Positions 12,318 to 24,082 of a stretch of 64,000 nt of DNA are shown here, piece after piece (within the stretch, counting starts at the first letter, position 1; each line of letters opens with the position of its first letter). The stretch is taken from positions 321,260 through 385,259 of the forward strand of contig JH720346.1 of assembly GCA_000231825.2 (NCBI GenBank). The letters are read 5' to 3'. This DNA is from Tetrahymena elliotti 4EA (taxonomy: Eukaryota; Ciliophora; Oligohymenophorea; Hymenostomatida; Tetrahymenidae). The position numbers and the translations under genes were made by a program. Below the pieces are notes generated by a model. The model was not told the origin of the DNA, made no database searches, and saw only the letters and a list, made by a program, of their open reading frames with translations.

Positions 12318-15300
12318 ATTACTCCTTTCAAATCTTTTTTCCATAAATAGTTTCTTGTTAAGCACAAATCAGCACAGAAATTAATTTAATCTATGACATA
12401 ATCATAAATTTCTGTTGAGACATCTTCCAAGTCTTTTTAATTTGCTATTTGGATAATTCTTCCATTCAAATCTAGCTTCAATCTTTTTTCTTCTCCTTCT
12501 AACTTATAAAACAAACTCCTATAGAACTCAGTTGGTACTTCATTTTCGAAACAAAATTTATGAATTTGTTCTTAATTTACAGAAACACCTTTGCCTTGGA
12601 ATTTACAAATCTTTTTTTTATAAAATATGATTAAAAAGAATTAACGAATGATAAATATGTATATGAATGAATGAAGAAATAATAAATCACATTTCTAAAA
12701 AAGTTGAGGATATTAGGGTCTTTTAGATGCAAAAGCTTAGTCTTTTCATTTTCTTTGGTTTAATTTAAAGCATTTTCTTTAAAGAAGAGCAAAAGATTTT
12801 CTGATGTTTTTTTAGGTGCCTCTTCTGTCGCTCCAGCGAGAATGGCTTTTTTAGGATTTTATTCATTTGTCACAAATGTTTTATGATTTTTATTCTCACG
12901 AATGATCATATTATCAAGGCTCTAGGTAATTTTAATATCATCAGACAAATTACTCAAAATAGTTTCATTCTGACTAACGATAGCTATGACAAAATCTGCA
13001 GCCTCTTTGATATAGGCAGCATGATTTTAGAATGAAGTAAGTTTTCTGTAAATCAAATTAACGTTATCTGTATTGTCCTTAATTACAATAGTCAAAAGTC
13101 CATATATTTTTTTTAGTACAATAATTTTATCTTGAAGATACTTAGCTCTTGCTTGAACTCTATCTTCTTCGAATTTACCAATAGCAAAAAAGAAAGCTTT
13201 TCCATGCTCATTACCTTCGAAAGACATTTTTCCCAATTTTTATAAACATAAATTCAAATCTTTTTTTCTATCTTTTTGAATAACTCTCTTCATCTTTTCA
13301 ATATTTTGTATTGTTTTATCACTGAATTTGATATTTGCTTTCTTGTAGCTTTCTTAATTTTTTATCAATCTTAAATTTTTAAGGTCAGACTCTTCCTTTA
13401 CGATAACCTTCAATATCTCAATTAATTCATCTAAATAAAAAGATTAAATAAATTTATTTGCAAAATTATGGATTATTTATTGTTATGAAAAAACAAACAT
13501 ACCAATGATATATTGTTCTTGAACTATTTTTTGTCTATAAAAACTGACTTTAGAGTAATTTCTTTGATTCTCTATTGAAGTTAAAATAATTTAATTTAAG
13601 CAGAAAAGTCTAATATCTTCAACAGTTTATTCTAATTAACTAAGGAGAATAGAATTTTCTTTGTTCTTTTAGTCTAGTCTATTAGCAGCACTTTTCTTTT
13701 ATTGCATCTAAAAAATATCTAAATTTTTGCTTAAAATTGGTAAGCATTAAGTTAGGAAATATGTTTCTAAAATTTCTGAGTTTGTTGCTTTGTCTAATTT
13801 GAACGCAGCTTCATCAATTTGTATTTCTGAAACGTCAACACCCTAATTGAATCCTAAGTATTCTTCTAAATTCGTGTTTCCCTTTCGAAAGGATATGTTT
13901 ATATAAACTTTAAATTCAACTGATTTAAGATAGAAGAAAGATTCCTTTGTGATGTACTTCTAATTTTTTGTACCCGAAGAAGGTAGTTTAATCAATACAA
14001 AAGAACAACTCAAATTTGGTTCATCAGCCAAATCAAAATAGTATGCATATTAATCCTTTCCGCAAGAAAATTTAACTTTGATTGAAAAAATAATGAATAA
14101 TTTGAACTTAAACATAGTAATTTTACCTAGCTAAAGATATTTTCTACTGGAAAAATGCTTAAAGAAAACAATTTGCTTGAACTCTGCAGGTCCACCTTTG
14201 AGCTTTTACTTTCTTTCTATAATCCACATACCCTTTGTATTTCCTGTATGCTTTGAAAATGTACTATCTTTCAATGTAGTTGTCTCAAATTTAACACATT
14301 ATCTATAACGATTCTAATCTAGCTTATGTTCATCATTTTCTTAATTTAATTGCTTCTGCATTGTTTATTTTATAATGAAATTTCTCTAAGTTACAATATT
14401 ATTAGCTGTTTCTAGGTGATGAAGCCAAATTTTATCACCATACCTTTATTATTATTTTTAGAATAATGTTTTATTTTAGATAAATATAAATTAATTAATT
14501 ATTACTTAATTATTTCTTCATCTCTTTACACTTCACAGTAACTTTTTATTACCCATTTGGTTTTATTTTCAAGTGAAACATTCACCTCGGTTTGAAAGTT
14601 TCTATTCTCTTCAAACTTATTCAAAGTAAGTGGCTGATCTTAGAATTAACTCTATGGAAATACTGGGGAAGGATTTACAGGAATTAAATTTTGGTTATTC
14701 AGCTAAATTATATTAGGATTATCTATAGAGGGTATTGCTGATGGTTAATTAGGAACTCCCTTTTAATCAACCTATTACAATTATTTTTCATTAAAATTTT
14801 CAACAAAATTTATTTATTTTATGACTAAAAATTAAAGAATTCTCCTCTTTATTCTATTTATTGATAAATTAATTATGCAAGGTTTTTATTTCCAAAAATA
14901 AGTAAGTAAATAATTAAATAAATAATTAATTTTTGAAAATCTATTTCAATAGAAAATTAAAAGAAAAATATCTTTTTTGCTTAATAAAAATAAAAGATTG
15001 TCTGAATAATAAATTACTTCTTTTTTAAATTTATGAATTTGGCTTGGTCTTATTGTTTCATGAACATTTTATTAATTTTCATAATATCCACTTTTTAATT
15101 CAGAAGATAAATTAAGATCTTCTTGATTATTTTAAACAGTTGAATCAACTTTTGGACTTGTAATCAATGGCTTAGGTTTAACAATTTCATATTTATTTTC
15201 ATTCAAACTTTCTACATTCATATCAATAGTTTTTGTATCAGTTTATTTAAACATCATTTTACTAGCTTTATCAAATTTCTATGCTATTTAGTTGTTGCTA

Positions 15301-16406
15301 AGCGATAACTCATTTTCTTATTTTTTTTTAGTAATTGAAGGGGATCTTTAAAAGAAGGACTATTTATTTAAATGCTAACTCATCATAACTGACTGCATAT
15401 ACTTTTTATATTGCTATATATTGCACTAAATATAAGGATTTCTTTCAAGATATTTCTCAGCTGAGACTAAAAAGATAACATCATTTGAAAAAACAGCACT
15501 AAAGAATATTTTATTGAAATTTATAAATATTATTTATTTGACAAAAACGAATCTTTACCCATCTTTTTGGTCTTAATGAATGTAAGAAGGAACTATCTTG
15601 AATAGTGTGTTTTTAGATGAAAAATTTTGTAATTCTAACTTAAAATTTTATCTTTCTTCCTCTATATTTTTTAAAAAATAAATCAAATTTAGAATCTTTA
15701 ATTGTTGAATTTATTATAATGTAAGTTTTTGCTATTATTTCATTTAAAAACGATTAAATAAATTATATTTTATTTTTTAAGGTCTTTAAATTGATTTATT
15801 TTTGCTCTTAAAATTTTAAATACTATTTTAGAATATTTTATGCATAAAACATTTGTTTTTAAATTTCAATTTGAGATCATCTTGCTTACTTTTTTATCTT
15901 AAAAACAGCTTTTTGTATGTAAGAGTTAATATATATTAAAAAAATTCACCTGCTTCATAATAATTGCAAGAAAGAAATTTATTTGTGTTTATATTGAGCA
16001 ATTACAAGGGTGCATCAAAGAGGACGGGTAATCCTTTCATTTTTTCAAATATATCCAAATTCTGCTTGTAATCATCTATAACTCTCTTTTCAAAATTTTT
16101 TTTATCTTATTAGGTCATCTAAGGCAATTAGGAAAGCTTGTCTAAATTGCCTGTATTAAAACTAGGATAGATCATAAAGAGAGCTTTATCTTAGTTTGCA
16201 TAACTTATTTTTTCTATAAATAATTTAGGATTCATAAATCCATCTGTTGTAAGGGAACAATCGCTAATTTCAGATAATTACAAATGAATAGTATGTCCAT
16301 ATCTTAACATAACCTTTTGTTCATTTACTTCTTAGGGTTTTAAATTGGAACTTGATTATTCCTCTTCCAAATAGTCCTCTTCATAGAGCTCTAAATTAGT
16401 TTGCAT
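3433..16406 (-). CDS. IP3-receptor/ryanodine-receptor family intracellular Ca2+ release channel
   Basis: This is a very large split gene (about 13 kb, many short introns, probably around 3,000 residues). The N-terminal exon (about 16406-15950) has an IP3-receptor-like start with GHTIHL and TTDGFMNPKLF. After an AT-rich N-terminal extension follow MIR-type segments at about 14450-14160 (YGDKIWLHHLETANNIV, then GMWIIERK and GGPAEFKQIVFFKHF). RIH-like helical regions span roughly 13-7 kb, including KLLDGGNGQ near 7430. The pore lies near 4250-4200 (FQNNGGIGGYLE), and the cytosolic tail reads QHIKQDHYLWNYVFYLAYLD near 3790. The last intron is about 3526-3608, and the final exon ends at TGA (3433-3435). 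The start at 16406 is the first good Met, but the frame stays open upstream, so an earlier start or 5' exon is possible. The product would sit in alveolar-sac or ER-type Ca2+ stores. The family is sure. Whether IP3 is the ligand cannot be told. Confidence 0.9.
4215..4235 (-). other. Pore selectivity-filter codons of the Ca2+ release channel
   Basis: The minus strand reads Asn-Asn-Gly-Gly-Ile-Gly-Gly, followed by Tyr-Leu-Glu. In animal IP3 and ryanodine receptors the matching motif is GGGxGD. The glycine scaffold is kept, but the first Gly is Asn and the acidic residue is Gly. Confidence 0.8.
7756..8030. repeat. GAAT/GAGT tetranucleotide-rich tract in an intron of the Ca2+ channel gene
   Basis: Repeated blocks of GAAT with a GAGT run and scattered AATC units fill most of an intron here. 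The flanking sequence on both sides is coding on the minus strand. It is an imperfect microsatellite, with no sign of coding. Confidence 0.8.
9703..9750. repeat. Perfect (AAGT)12 microsatellite in an intron of the Ca2+ channel gene
   Basis: Twelve uninterrupted AAGT units occur here. On the minus, gene-sense strand they read ACTT units, so they do not create splice donors for the gene. The tract lies just upstream, in gene sense, of a duplicated acceptor region. Confidence 0.9.
12244..12319. repeat. (AAAG)n-(AAAT)n compound microsatellite in an intron of the Ca2+ channel gene
   Basis: About five AAAG units pass through an A run into about eleven AAAT units. On the minus strand this gives an apparent Ile-Tyr-Leu-Phe repeat frame, which is a by-product of the microsatellite and not a protein. 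Confidence 0.9.
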
Positions 16407-16440
16407 CTCAATACTAGAAATAATTCTTAAATCCTACCTA

Positions 16441-18096
16441 TAAAAACAATATTTAAATACTTATTCCTATTAATGAATGTTGTGTTAATCTTTTTAATTC
16501 TTTGTAAAGAATATATATATTTATTCTTTAAAGTATTACTCGATGATTATTAAATATAATATTTGTCGTTGAAGTATATAATTAAAATTTCACAAAAACT
16601 GACAAATAAATGGTTATTTCCTTTTAAATAATTGATAAAAACTATCTTGTTTGTTAATCCTCCAAATTCAAATACTATTTATTAGTTATAAATCTTATAG
16701 ATAAATTGCTAAACACTTTTACAAAATAAATATATATATTTATTCTCTAGCCATTTATTTAATAGAATACACCATAAAATATTATAATAAATTTGTTTCT
16801 CCAAAGAAAATTTATGAAACCAGCAAACAAACTCCATTCAATTTAAATATCTTAGTTAAATTTATACAAAATAAATATTTCAAGCAATTTTTAATAAAAA
16901 TACAAAAATATTTTTCTATAATCCTTTTTAAGTTTTTGAAAGATGTATTTGTCTGATTTCAAAATTAATTAAAAAAATTTGTTTTTGCCTTAAATTGTTC
17001 TTACCTAATTATCAAATAAGATAGAAAATAGTTTGTGATTAAAAAAATTCAAAAAACTTATTTAATTTCACCATAAGTATTCTTAATAACTCAAAATTTT
17101 TGTTACAGCTCATATTAATTTTTTTATAGTTAAAATTGTATTTTTTTTTGGTGATTTTAATTTATGTTGTACTTTAATGCATTTCTTGTTTTCTTTTAAT
17201 TATTCTGTATGTATATTATGTAAGTAAAACAAAGCATTATGAAATCATCAAATTAAAAAATTAAATATTTTTATAAGTTAATCATCCAAAAAGTTAAATG
17301 TTACCATAATTATTCTTAGGTGTTCAATTTTTGTTACAGCTCTTATTAGATGTTTTTATCAACAAAATTTTATTTTGTTAAGATCATTTAATTTATGTTG
17401 TATTTTTAAACATTTCCAATATTCTAAGCTATTCTGAATGCATATTAAGTAAGTAAAATAAACAATTAAGAGCATATAAAATTAACCAATAAAATATTTT
17501 GAATAATTATGTTAATATTTTTAATTATTATCATAAATAAGGTTATTTCAAATTGCAATTTATAATTATTATGTTACAGATATTTCATAAATATTTAGGT
17601 CAGCTTTCTGAAAGAATTAATAAGGTAGATAAAAAGGTCTGATTGATTGAAAGATGATTTGTATAACGGATATTCATTTCTCATTAAATGAAAATACCTT
17701 ATTGATAAATGGTTAAAGTATAAGAAACTTTTAAATATTTATGATTTACTTACTTACTTTTTATGATATTCAATTATTTAATAAAGGATAAAAAAAATTT
17801 TATTTCCTAAGTAAATTCTTTATTTTTTACTTTAAAAGACTTTTTATGCTACTATTAGCTCCAACACATATCATTTTGTAAAATAGATTTTCAAAATATT
17901 TTTAGACTTTTCATTAAAATTTATTGTTTGTTTCTATAAAAATTCAATTATTATTGTACAAATTAGCTTATGTATTCCCCTATTAATTCTAATAATTTTA
18001 ACTAATTTAAATTGTAATTACAATACAGAGAAAAACACATATTAAATAAATAAATAATTTATATATTTATTTAGAAATTATTTTGAGAATTTAAAT
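16441..18096. other. AT-rich spacer with a two-copy direct repeat
   Basis: This is the probable upstream region of the Ca2+ release channel gene. A perfect 20-bp AT palindrome sits at 16725-16744, and a similar imperfect one near 16507-16532. The direct repeat at 17070-17530 is listed separately. I see no gene. Confidence 0.5.
17070..17530. repeat. Imperfect tandem repeat, two copies, period about 230 bp
   Basis: The first copy (about 17070-17300) and the second (about 17302-17530) share several blocks in the same order. These are ATTCTTA, TTTTTGTTACAGCTC, TTTAATTTATGTTGTA, CATTTC, and a tail with ATTAAGTAAGTAAAA-type sequence. Between the blocks they differ by substitutions and small indels. 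The repeat is noncoding as far as I can see. Confidence 0.65.
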
Positions 18097-19581
18097 TCAG
18101 TTTTGTTTCAATAAGAAATGAATTTAGTTGTATGTCCCTAATATATTAGATACTTTGATGTATTCAATTTTGTAATCTGGATCAATTTACTCTCTTTCTA
18201 AATCATAAAGAGGCATAAAATCCCAAATTTTTTACCATATTTAATTTTTAATCTTAAAATCAACTACTATGGAGTCTATTTAGTTAAGTAAAATTGTTAA
18301 ATATTTAGGTTTGAGCTAGAGTAGCACAATAACGGTTATTTATATGAAATCTAAAATGGTTATTTCATGTTGTGCAAGATATTTTTATAATTAATATGTA
18401 ATAAAGTTATTAAAAAGCTAATAATAGTAATCTTTATCCAACTAATAATGTAATCTACATGTTTTTAGAGACCATGCTTTTTTTATATCTTTTAATAACT
18501 ATTTTTAGGTACTAAACAATTATATGAATTATTATAGTTTATTTGTAATTTGTGTATTTGCTTTATCAGATGATGTTTGAAAACTGTAAATGTATTTAGT
18601 TATTTAGCTAAAAATTGATTGATTATCTACTTCATTAATGTTTTCTGGAAACAATATGTAGTATCGTTAGCTTAACTGATTATTTATCACAAAGAAATTG
18701 TTTTAGAAAGAAGAAATGATCAAGTTAAATGAAATATCCTTCATATAATGTGATTTCTTTATCAAAGCTACATTACTATTAGCATTAGTTTGTAAAAAAA
18801 ATATATAATTTTATAAAGAGTAAAGCAAATAACCATAGCCATTTATTTCAATTAATCTTATTCTTTCTCCATCATGATTTCCAATATAAGAATCATAGTT
18901 TTCAATTTTTATTGTAATTGTTATTTTGGCATTTGCAAAAGATATTTAGTGAAAGTTATTTTAATCATCAAGAGCATAAAAAAAATCACTTTAGTTTTCA
19001 GCCATAATTATTCTCACAAAATGATTACTTTTAAGATTTATTTTACAAAATGGATCGCTTTAAATAATTTAGTTTTATCTTCTTTATGGTGAAAGTTGAT
19101 TTAAACTTTACATTCTTGACTTACTACTCTATTATTATTAATTATTATTATGTATTTGCTATCTCTACTACATATTTATTACAATCAAATTTCCATCAGT
19201 AGTAAGTGCTACAAAATAATTCTGTGATATGTCAAATTAATCTATTTTAGTATTTTATAGAGTACATCCAATATTAAAGGTTTTATACTTTTCATGAAAT
19301 TAAACATCTTATGAATTACCATCTTAGTTAATAGCTAAATATCTTAACTCTGATCTATAAATTTATCTCATATTTCTCATTAAATTAGTTGTATCAAGCT
19401 TTGACTTAAAAATGCTAAGATCCAAGCACTCTTCATTCACCCAAACAATATAATCTTTATTACTTATCATTTTTCTAGGCTATTCCAAATACTCATTCTC
19501 TTACAGAAAATTTGATTATGTAATGCTATTTCTTGCTAAAACTTAAGTAAATTCTGGCAATTCTATATTTACAAAATGCAT
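18097..19581 (-). CDS. Unrecognised protein with beta-propeller-like N-terminal half and helical C-terminal half
   Basis: The gene has several exons. It starts at ATG 19581 (MHFVNIELPEF) and ends at TGA 18097-18099 (IHFLLKQN). The first exon (about 19581-19150) reads KDYIVWVNEECLDLSIF, then RYLAINQDGNS and NYFVALTTDGNLIVINM. The last segment has the hydrophobic-strand, turn (TDGN) and strand pattern of WD40-like propeller blades. A small intron near 18994-19034 is supported by GT and AG borders. A middle exon carries NYDSYIGNHDGERIRLIEI and then YYILFPENINEVDN. The C-terminal exon (about 18590-18097) is helical, with QKYLAQHEITILDF and WDFMPLYDLEREQID. Propeller followed by helices is the build of vesicle-coat and intraflagellar-transport proteins, but I cannot assign the family. 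The coding status is sure. Internal exon borders are not. Confidence 0.7.
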
Positions 19582-19739
19582 ATCTTACTTGCTTGCTTAC
19601 TTTCTTTAATTTTTACTTTTACTTATAATTACGTTTTTAAAATATCAATTAAATCTTTATCACCAAAATTTCTTTTCAAAATAACATATTCATTCTGACC
19701 AATTTTTTGAAATATTATTAAATCTATAATTAAATAAAT

Positions 19740-20150
19740 TTTTTCAAACTTAAAAAAAAGTATTTGTTTTATCAGATAAATAAATACTTTCTCCTGATTC
19801 CTTTTCCTGTTAGTTGTTGTTTGGAATTTAAAAATTTGTTTTATAAGATAAAATAAAAATTTGTATTAGAAATTAATATTTTAAAATGAGCATAAAATCA
19901 ATTGAGCTAGCTAATCACTCAAAACTAATTAAAATAATTTTATATTAAACAAATAAATAGAGTTTTTGAACTTAAAAACTGTATTTTATCTAATAAGTAC
20001 TTCACCTGATCCTTTATCATTTTGGAATACACATTTTTGTTTTAAAAAGATAAAATAAAAATCTGTATTAAAATGAATATTTAAAAGAATAAATTGAGCT
20101 AATACTCAAAGTTAGTCAAAATAAATTCTTATAATAATTTTAAAAGTTTA
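19740..20150. repeat. Imperfect tandem repeat, two copies, period about 205 bp, between divergent genes
   Basis: Both copies hold a TAAATACTTTCTCCTGATTC / TAAGTACTTCACCTGATC block, a GATAAAATAAAAATTTGTATTA / GATAAAATAAAAATCTGTATTA block, and an AATTGAGCTA...ACTCAAA block. They lie in the spacer between the minus-strand gene starting at 19581 and the CEP120-like gene starting at 20813. They could be promoter elements, but nothing further shows a role. Confidence 0.6.
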
Positions 20151-20812
20151 TTTGTTTTGTATTATTAATATGATAAACTCGAAATAATAATATTAAAGTA
20201 TTCTCAATTTCAATTTCTTCTGGTTCTGTACTTAATATCTAGTTAAAAATATTTAAAACATAATATTTTATTAATTTTTAAAAACGCAAAAAGAGAAAAA
20301 ATATATTTTGATTAATAAATAGTTGATCTTTTCTCTGATAAAACAATTTATAACAATATTATTAGAGTGGGAAACATCAGTTATCATAATTAGAAACTAC
20401 CAAGTAAGCAAATTTTTATTTTAAATTTTTGAATAATTTATCAAAGATTTATGAGATTTTTCATTTTTTTTATTTTGATTTTTTAAAAGTTAATAAATTT
20501 CAATAAAATTATATTTAAAAATAACTAATTTATTTACAAACCATTTGTTGTTTATGGCAAGTTTTTTTTTGAAAGATTTTGAATTTTAATCATAGAATTC
20601 TAAAAGCTATAGATAGATAGATTGAATGAATGAATGAATGGAATAAAGCTAACATCTTTAAATAATTTTTGAAATTTATTTGTAAAAAAATAACAATTTG
20701 ATTGACTGGATTAAAAGAAAAAAGGATGAGTGAGTGAATTGAATTGAATTTAAATTAAAAAGATACAAATTGAATATAAAAAGTATTGATTGTTTAAAGT
20801 TGTATAATAAAT

Positions 20813-22762
20813 ATGAGTAATTATTCTTAAGATTTTGAGTTAGATGAAGATGAAAAATAAGAGATAAAAGATTTTAATAAGCAAGCAGAGGCAAATTTGA
20901 ATTCTTAAAATCCTGAACATCGTTTGAGATTATCTATTGATATCCATTCTCTCAAAGAACATGATTTTAGAGGGAATATTTATGCTAGATATTAATCTCT
21001 AGTGAGTTTAAATATTAAGTAGTTTAAATCAGCTCCACCAATTTCCATCACTAAACCTAGAGTAGAGGAAAAGTTTCTTAATAGCTTTAGAAGTTATACA
21101 TTCGATTGTTCATAGGCTAATTTGAGTGATAGATTACAAGGAGAGTTTGAGATTGAATTATGGCACTAAGATAGACTTAAAAAAGATATTTTAATAGGAG
21201 TTTGCAAATATAATTTTTCAGTAGATAATTTTGTTTTATTTTCTTAAATTTAAGTTTTGAGCAAATTATTTAATGTTGAAAGACAAGATGGCTTTTTAAA
21301 TGCCATATTTAGTGCTTTATGATTGTTTGGCTTTGAACACCTTTTATTAATATTTTTGTTATTTAAATTAAAAAGAATTTGATGAAAGGTTAAGTAAGAA
21401 AGACAAGTTAAAGTTATGCTAAAGTATCTGATGCATATTTACCTGTAGATGAAGTTGATGAGAATAGAGATCCAGTAAAAAAAGTAGCTGAGTTAAGGGT
21501 AATCTTTTACTTGGAAGATTTAGGCCCTAAAGAGTAAATAATAAGGAAAGAGAAATAGTTAGGTATAAAGACTAACGATGAAATATAAGATTTGTTAGAA
21601 GGAAATAATAATAACAATACAAATTTTTAAGGAGATTAAGAAGCTAATTATCCAGCAGTTGTTCTTCCTGAAAAGAATGATTTATTTGGAGATTTAGAAT
21701 ATAAAATTATATGGGAATTGGAAACATGGAAGAAAGCAGAAGAAGCAAAATTTAAAATTACATTGAAATAAAAGGAAATGGATTTTCTTTAAAAGTTGGG
21801 TGAGGAATGGAGAGCTAAAGAAATAGAAAAAGAAAGAGTCTTTAAAAAGATAGAAGCAAGTATGAATTTGCTTAATAAAAAAAGTAAAGAAAAAGCTATG
21901 GAATTGTAAAAGAGAGAATAAAAAATTATTTTACTTGAAGAAGAACTGAAAACAAGAATTACTGAAACAACTCGCTAAATATCTCTTAAAGATGAAGAAA
22001 TTACTACTCTTAAAAGAAAGCTTAAAGACTAGCAAGGAAATTCTGAAAAAGATAAAACAGCAATAAAGTTAGAGGTAGATACTATTTAAATTCTTATTTT
22101 TTATCATTAATTTTATTGAGTTCGTTGTTTTGTTTTCTAGAATTAACAAAATATTAATTTAATATTATCATTAATAAAAGCTTGAGTAAATTAGAGAAGA
22201 ATATACTAACATGAGAAAAGAGTATGAGAAATATAAAAAAGAATAAGAGAATTCACCAATTAGTTTAGTTAAAAATGAGCTTAAAGATAAAATGCTTGAA
22301 ATAAAGGAGCTCAAAAAGGAACTTTAAAAGTCAAATGAAATAAAAGAATAACATAAAGTTTATTATGAAAAGTTAAGAGCTGAGCTGCTAAAGTAAAAGA
22401 AATAATATGAAATGTTGAAAGAAGAAAGCAATTTTAAAAATAATGGAGAAATTGAACAACTTCGTAATGAAATGTAACTCCTAAAATAATAAAAAGAGAA
22501 TTATGAGCCTAATACGAATAATACTGCAGCATATAGAAGAAACTAATAAGAAATCCCAAAAGCTATGCTAGTAGAACCCACTTATTCTAATGTAATTGAT
22601 TAAAATGTCAACTATGAAGAATATGATTGGAACTAAGACAATATGGGAGAGCTAGAAAGGTTAATTTATGAGAGAGATTATTACTTAAGAACAGCAGGAT
22701 ATCAAGAAAATGACCCTCTTATTATTTAATTAAATAACTAAATTAGAGCTAAACAAGTTTGA
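20813..22762 (+). CDS. CEP120: CEP120-like centriole/basal-body protein (C2 domain plus coiled coil)
   Basis: The start MSNYSQDFELDED opens an acidic stretch and then a C2-like domain (LRLSIDIHSLKEHDF, RSYTFDCSQANLSDRLQGEF, IELWHQDRLKKDILIG). A second part reads VSDAYLPVDEVDE and AELRVIFYLEDLG. Then comes a segment much like animal CEP120 (YKIIWELETWKKAEEAKFK, LKQKEMDFLQKL, EWRAKEIEKER), a long coiled coil, and the C-terminal signature LERLIYERDYYLRTAGY. The last block corresponds closely to the human CEP120 end (LTRLIEERDTLMRTGVY in the known protein). Introns lie at about 21313-21388 and 22074-22170. It is about 590 residues, shorter than the human protein of almost 1,000. In animals CEP120 acts in centriole elongation and assembly; a basal-body role is expected here. 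Confidence 0.88.
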
Positions 22763-24082
22763 TAAATATTTTCCAAGTTAATGTATAAAATATCTTAAGT
22801 GTAAATATTATTTTTCAATTAAATAATATAAATATTGCCTTCAAATTAAATATTAATTGTATGTTCAATAAATTCAATTAAATTATTCACTTAACCTTCC
22901 AAATTATTCTTTCTTTTAATCTTTTGAAAAAAAAAAATCATCAAATTTATTAATTTATTAAAATGCAACAAAAATCAAATTTAAAAGAAAAAACTGACTT
23001 GACATTTAACAATAAAAAACTATCAAGCATGAGAAATAGAACAAATAAAAAATTATTTAAATAAAATTCGATTAATTATCATAAAAAGTTAACAAGCATG
23101 AGAAAACAAGCAATCATTTATTTAAATAAAATTCAATTAACTATCTTTACCAAAACACTTTGCAATTCAAACTAAATCATTAAATTAATTCATGTTACTA
23201 TCTATTTTCAAAAAGTAATTTTTTAAACGAAATTAGCAAACAATTATTTTAAATCTGATTGGATCCATTTTTCTAAACCAAAAAATTTTGAAAGACAAAA
23301 CATTCCACTTTTTAAGCTCATTTTTATTTTCCAAAAATCATTGTTTTTTCAAAAAAATTTACAAAACTTAAAAAAATGAAAGAAAGCAAAGAAATAGATA
23401 TGATTGATTATTAACATTTTATAACTTTTTAAATCCATTTTTAAAAATTGTTTGGCAAAATATACTATTTATTAGAAGAATTATCACAAAATAATAAAAT
23501 ACCAACTAATAAAATTATTGTTAAAGGTTAGAAATAAGTCATAGGGTTAAGAAAAATCATATTTTAATTTATGTTTAATGATTTTTAATGCATTTTTTTA
23601 AGCGTGTATTTATTTATATTTATCTACTAATAAACCATTATTATTCACATCTATAAAATAAACCCTTTTCGCATTAAGCCCCTTAAAAGCCCTCTAAAAT
23701 TAAACATCCAGTATTTAACATTTATTATAGCTAAAATTTTTTTAAAGAAATGTATTCAATAAATAATTATTTTAATTGAAAAATAAATTTCTATTTTCAT
23801 TAAAATCTTATTTTTAAAAGAAATCCAAATATTTGAAGCTTTTTTAAAATATTTTAGATAAATTCTTTATGAAGAAATAAATATTTCTGAAGAATTATAA
23901 AGCATTTTATAACTACATTTATTTAATATTCAGTAACAAATTTATATTGATTGTTTAGTACCGTTTTTAATAGATTTCAATTGATTAAAATTTTTATCAG
24001 TTTTTAATTTTAAAGATTTAACTATTTTGTTAGATTACTTAGTATAAGGCGTGCGTAGATACATACTTTTATCTTTAATAAT
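22763..24082. other. AT-rich spacer, nothing recognised
   Basis: This is long homopolymer-rich AT sequence. A weak direct repeat is seen near 23024-23150 (AAAACTATCAAGCATGAGAAATAGAACAA and a related copy, each followed by TTATTTAAATAAAATTC). I see no coding signal. Confidence 0.5.

Noticed and set aside
12143..12367. Minus-strand frame with an Ile-Tyr-Leu-Phe repeat
   Set aside because: It is a translation of the AAAT/AAAG microsatellite inside an intron of the Ca2+ channel gene.
16725..16744. Perfect 20-bp palindrome of A and T only
   Set aside because: Pure AT palindromes are expected often at this base composition, so it carries little information.
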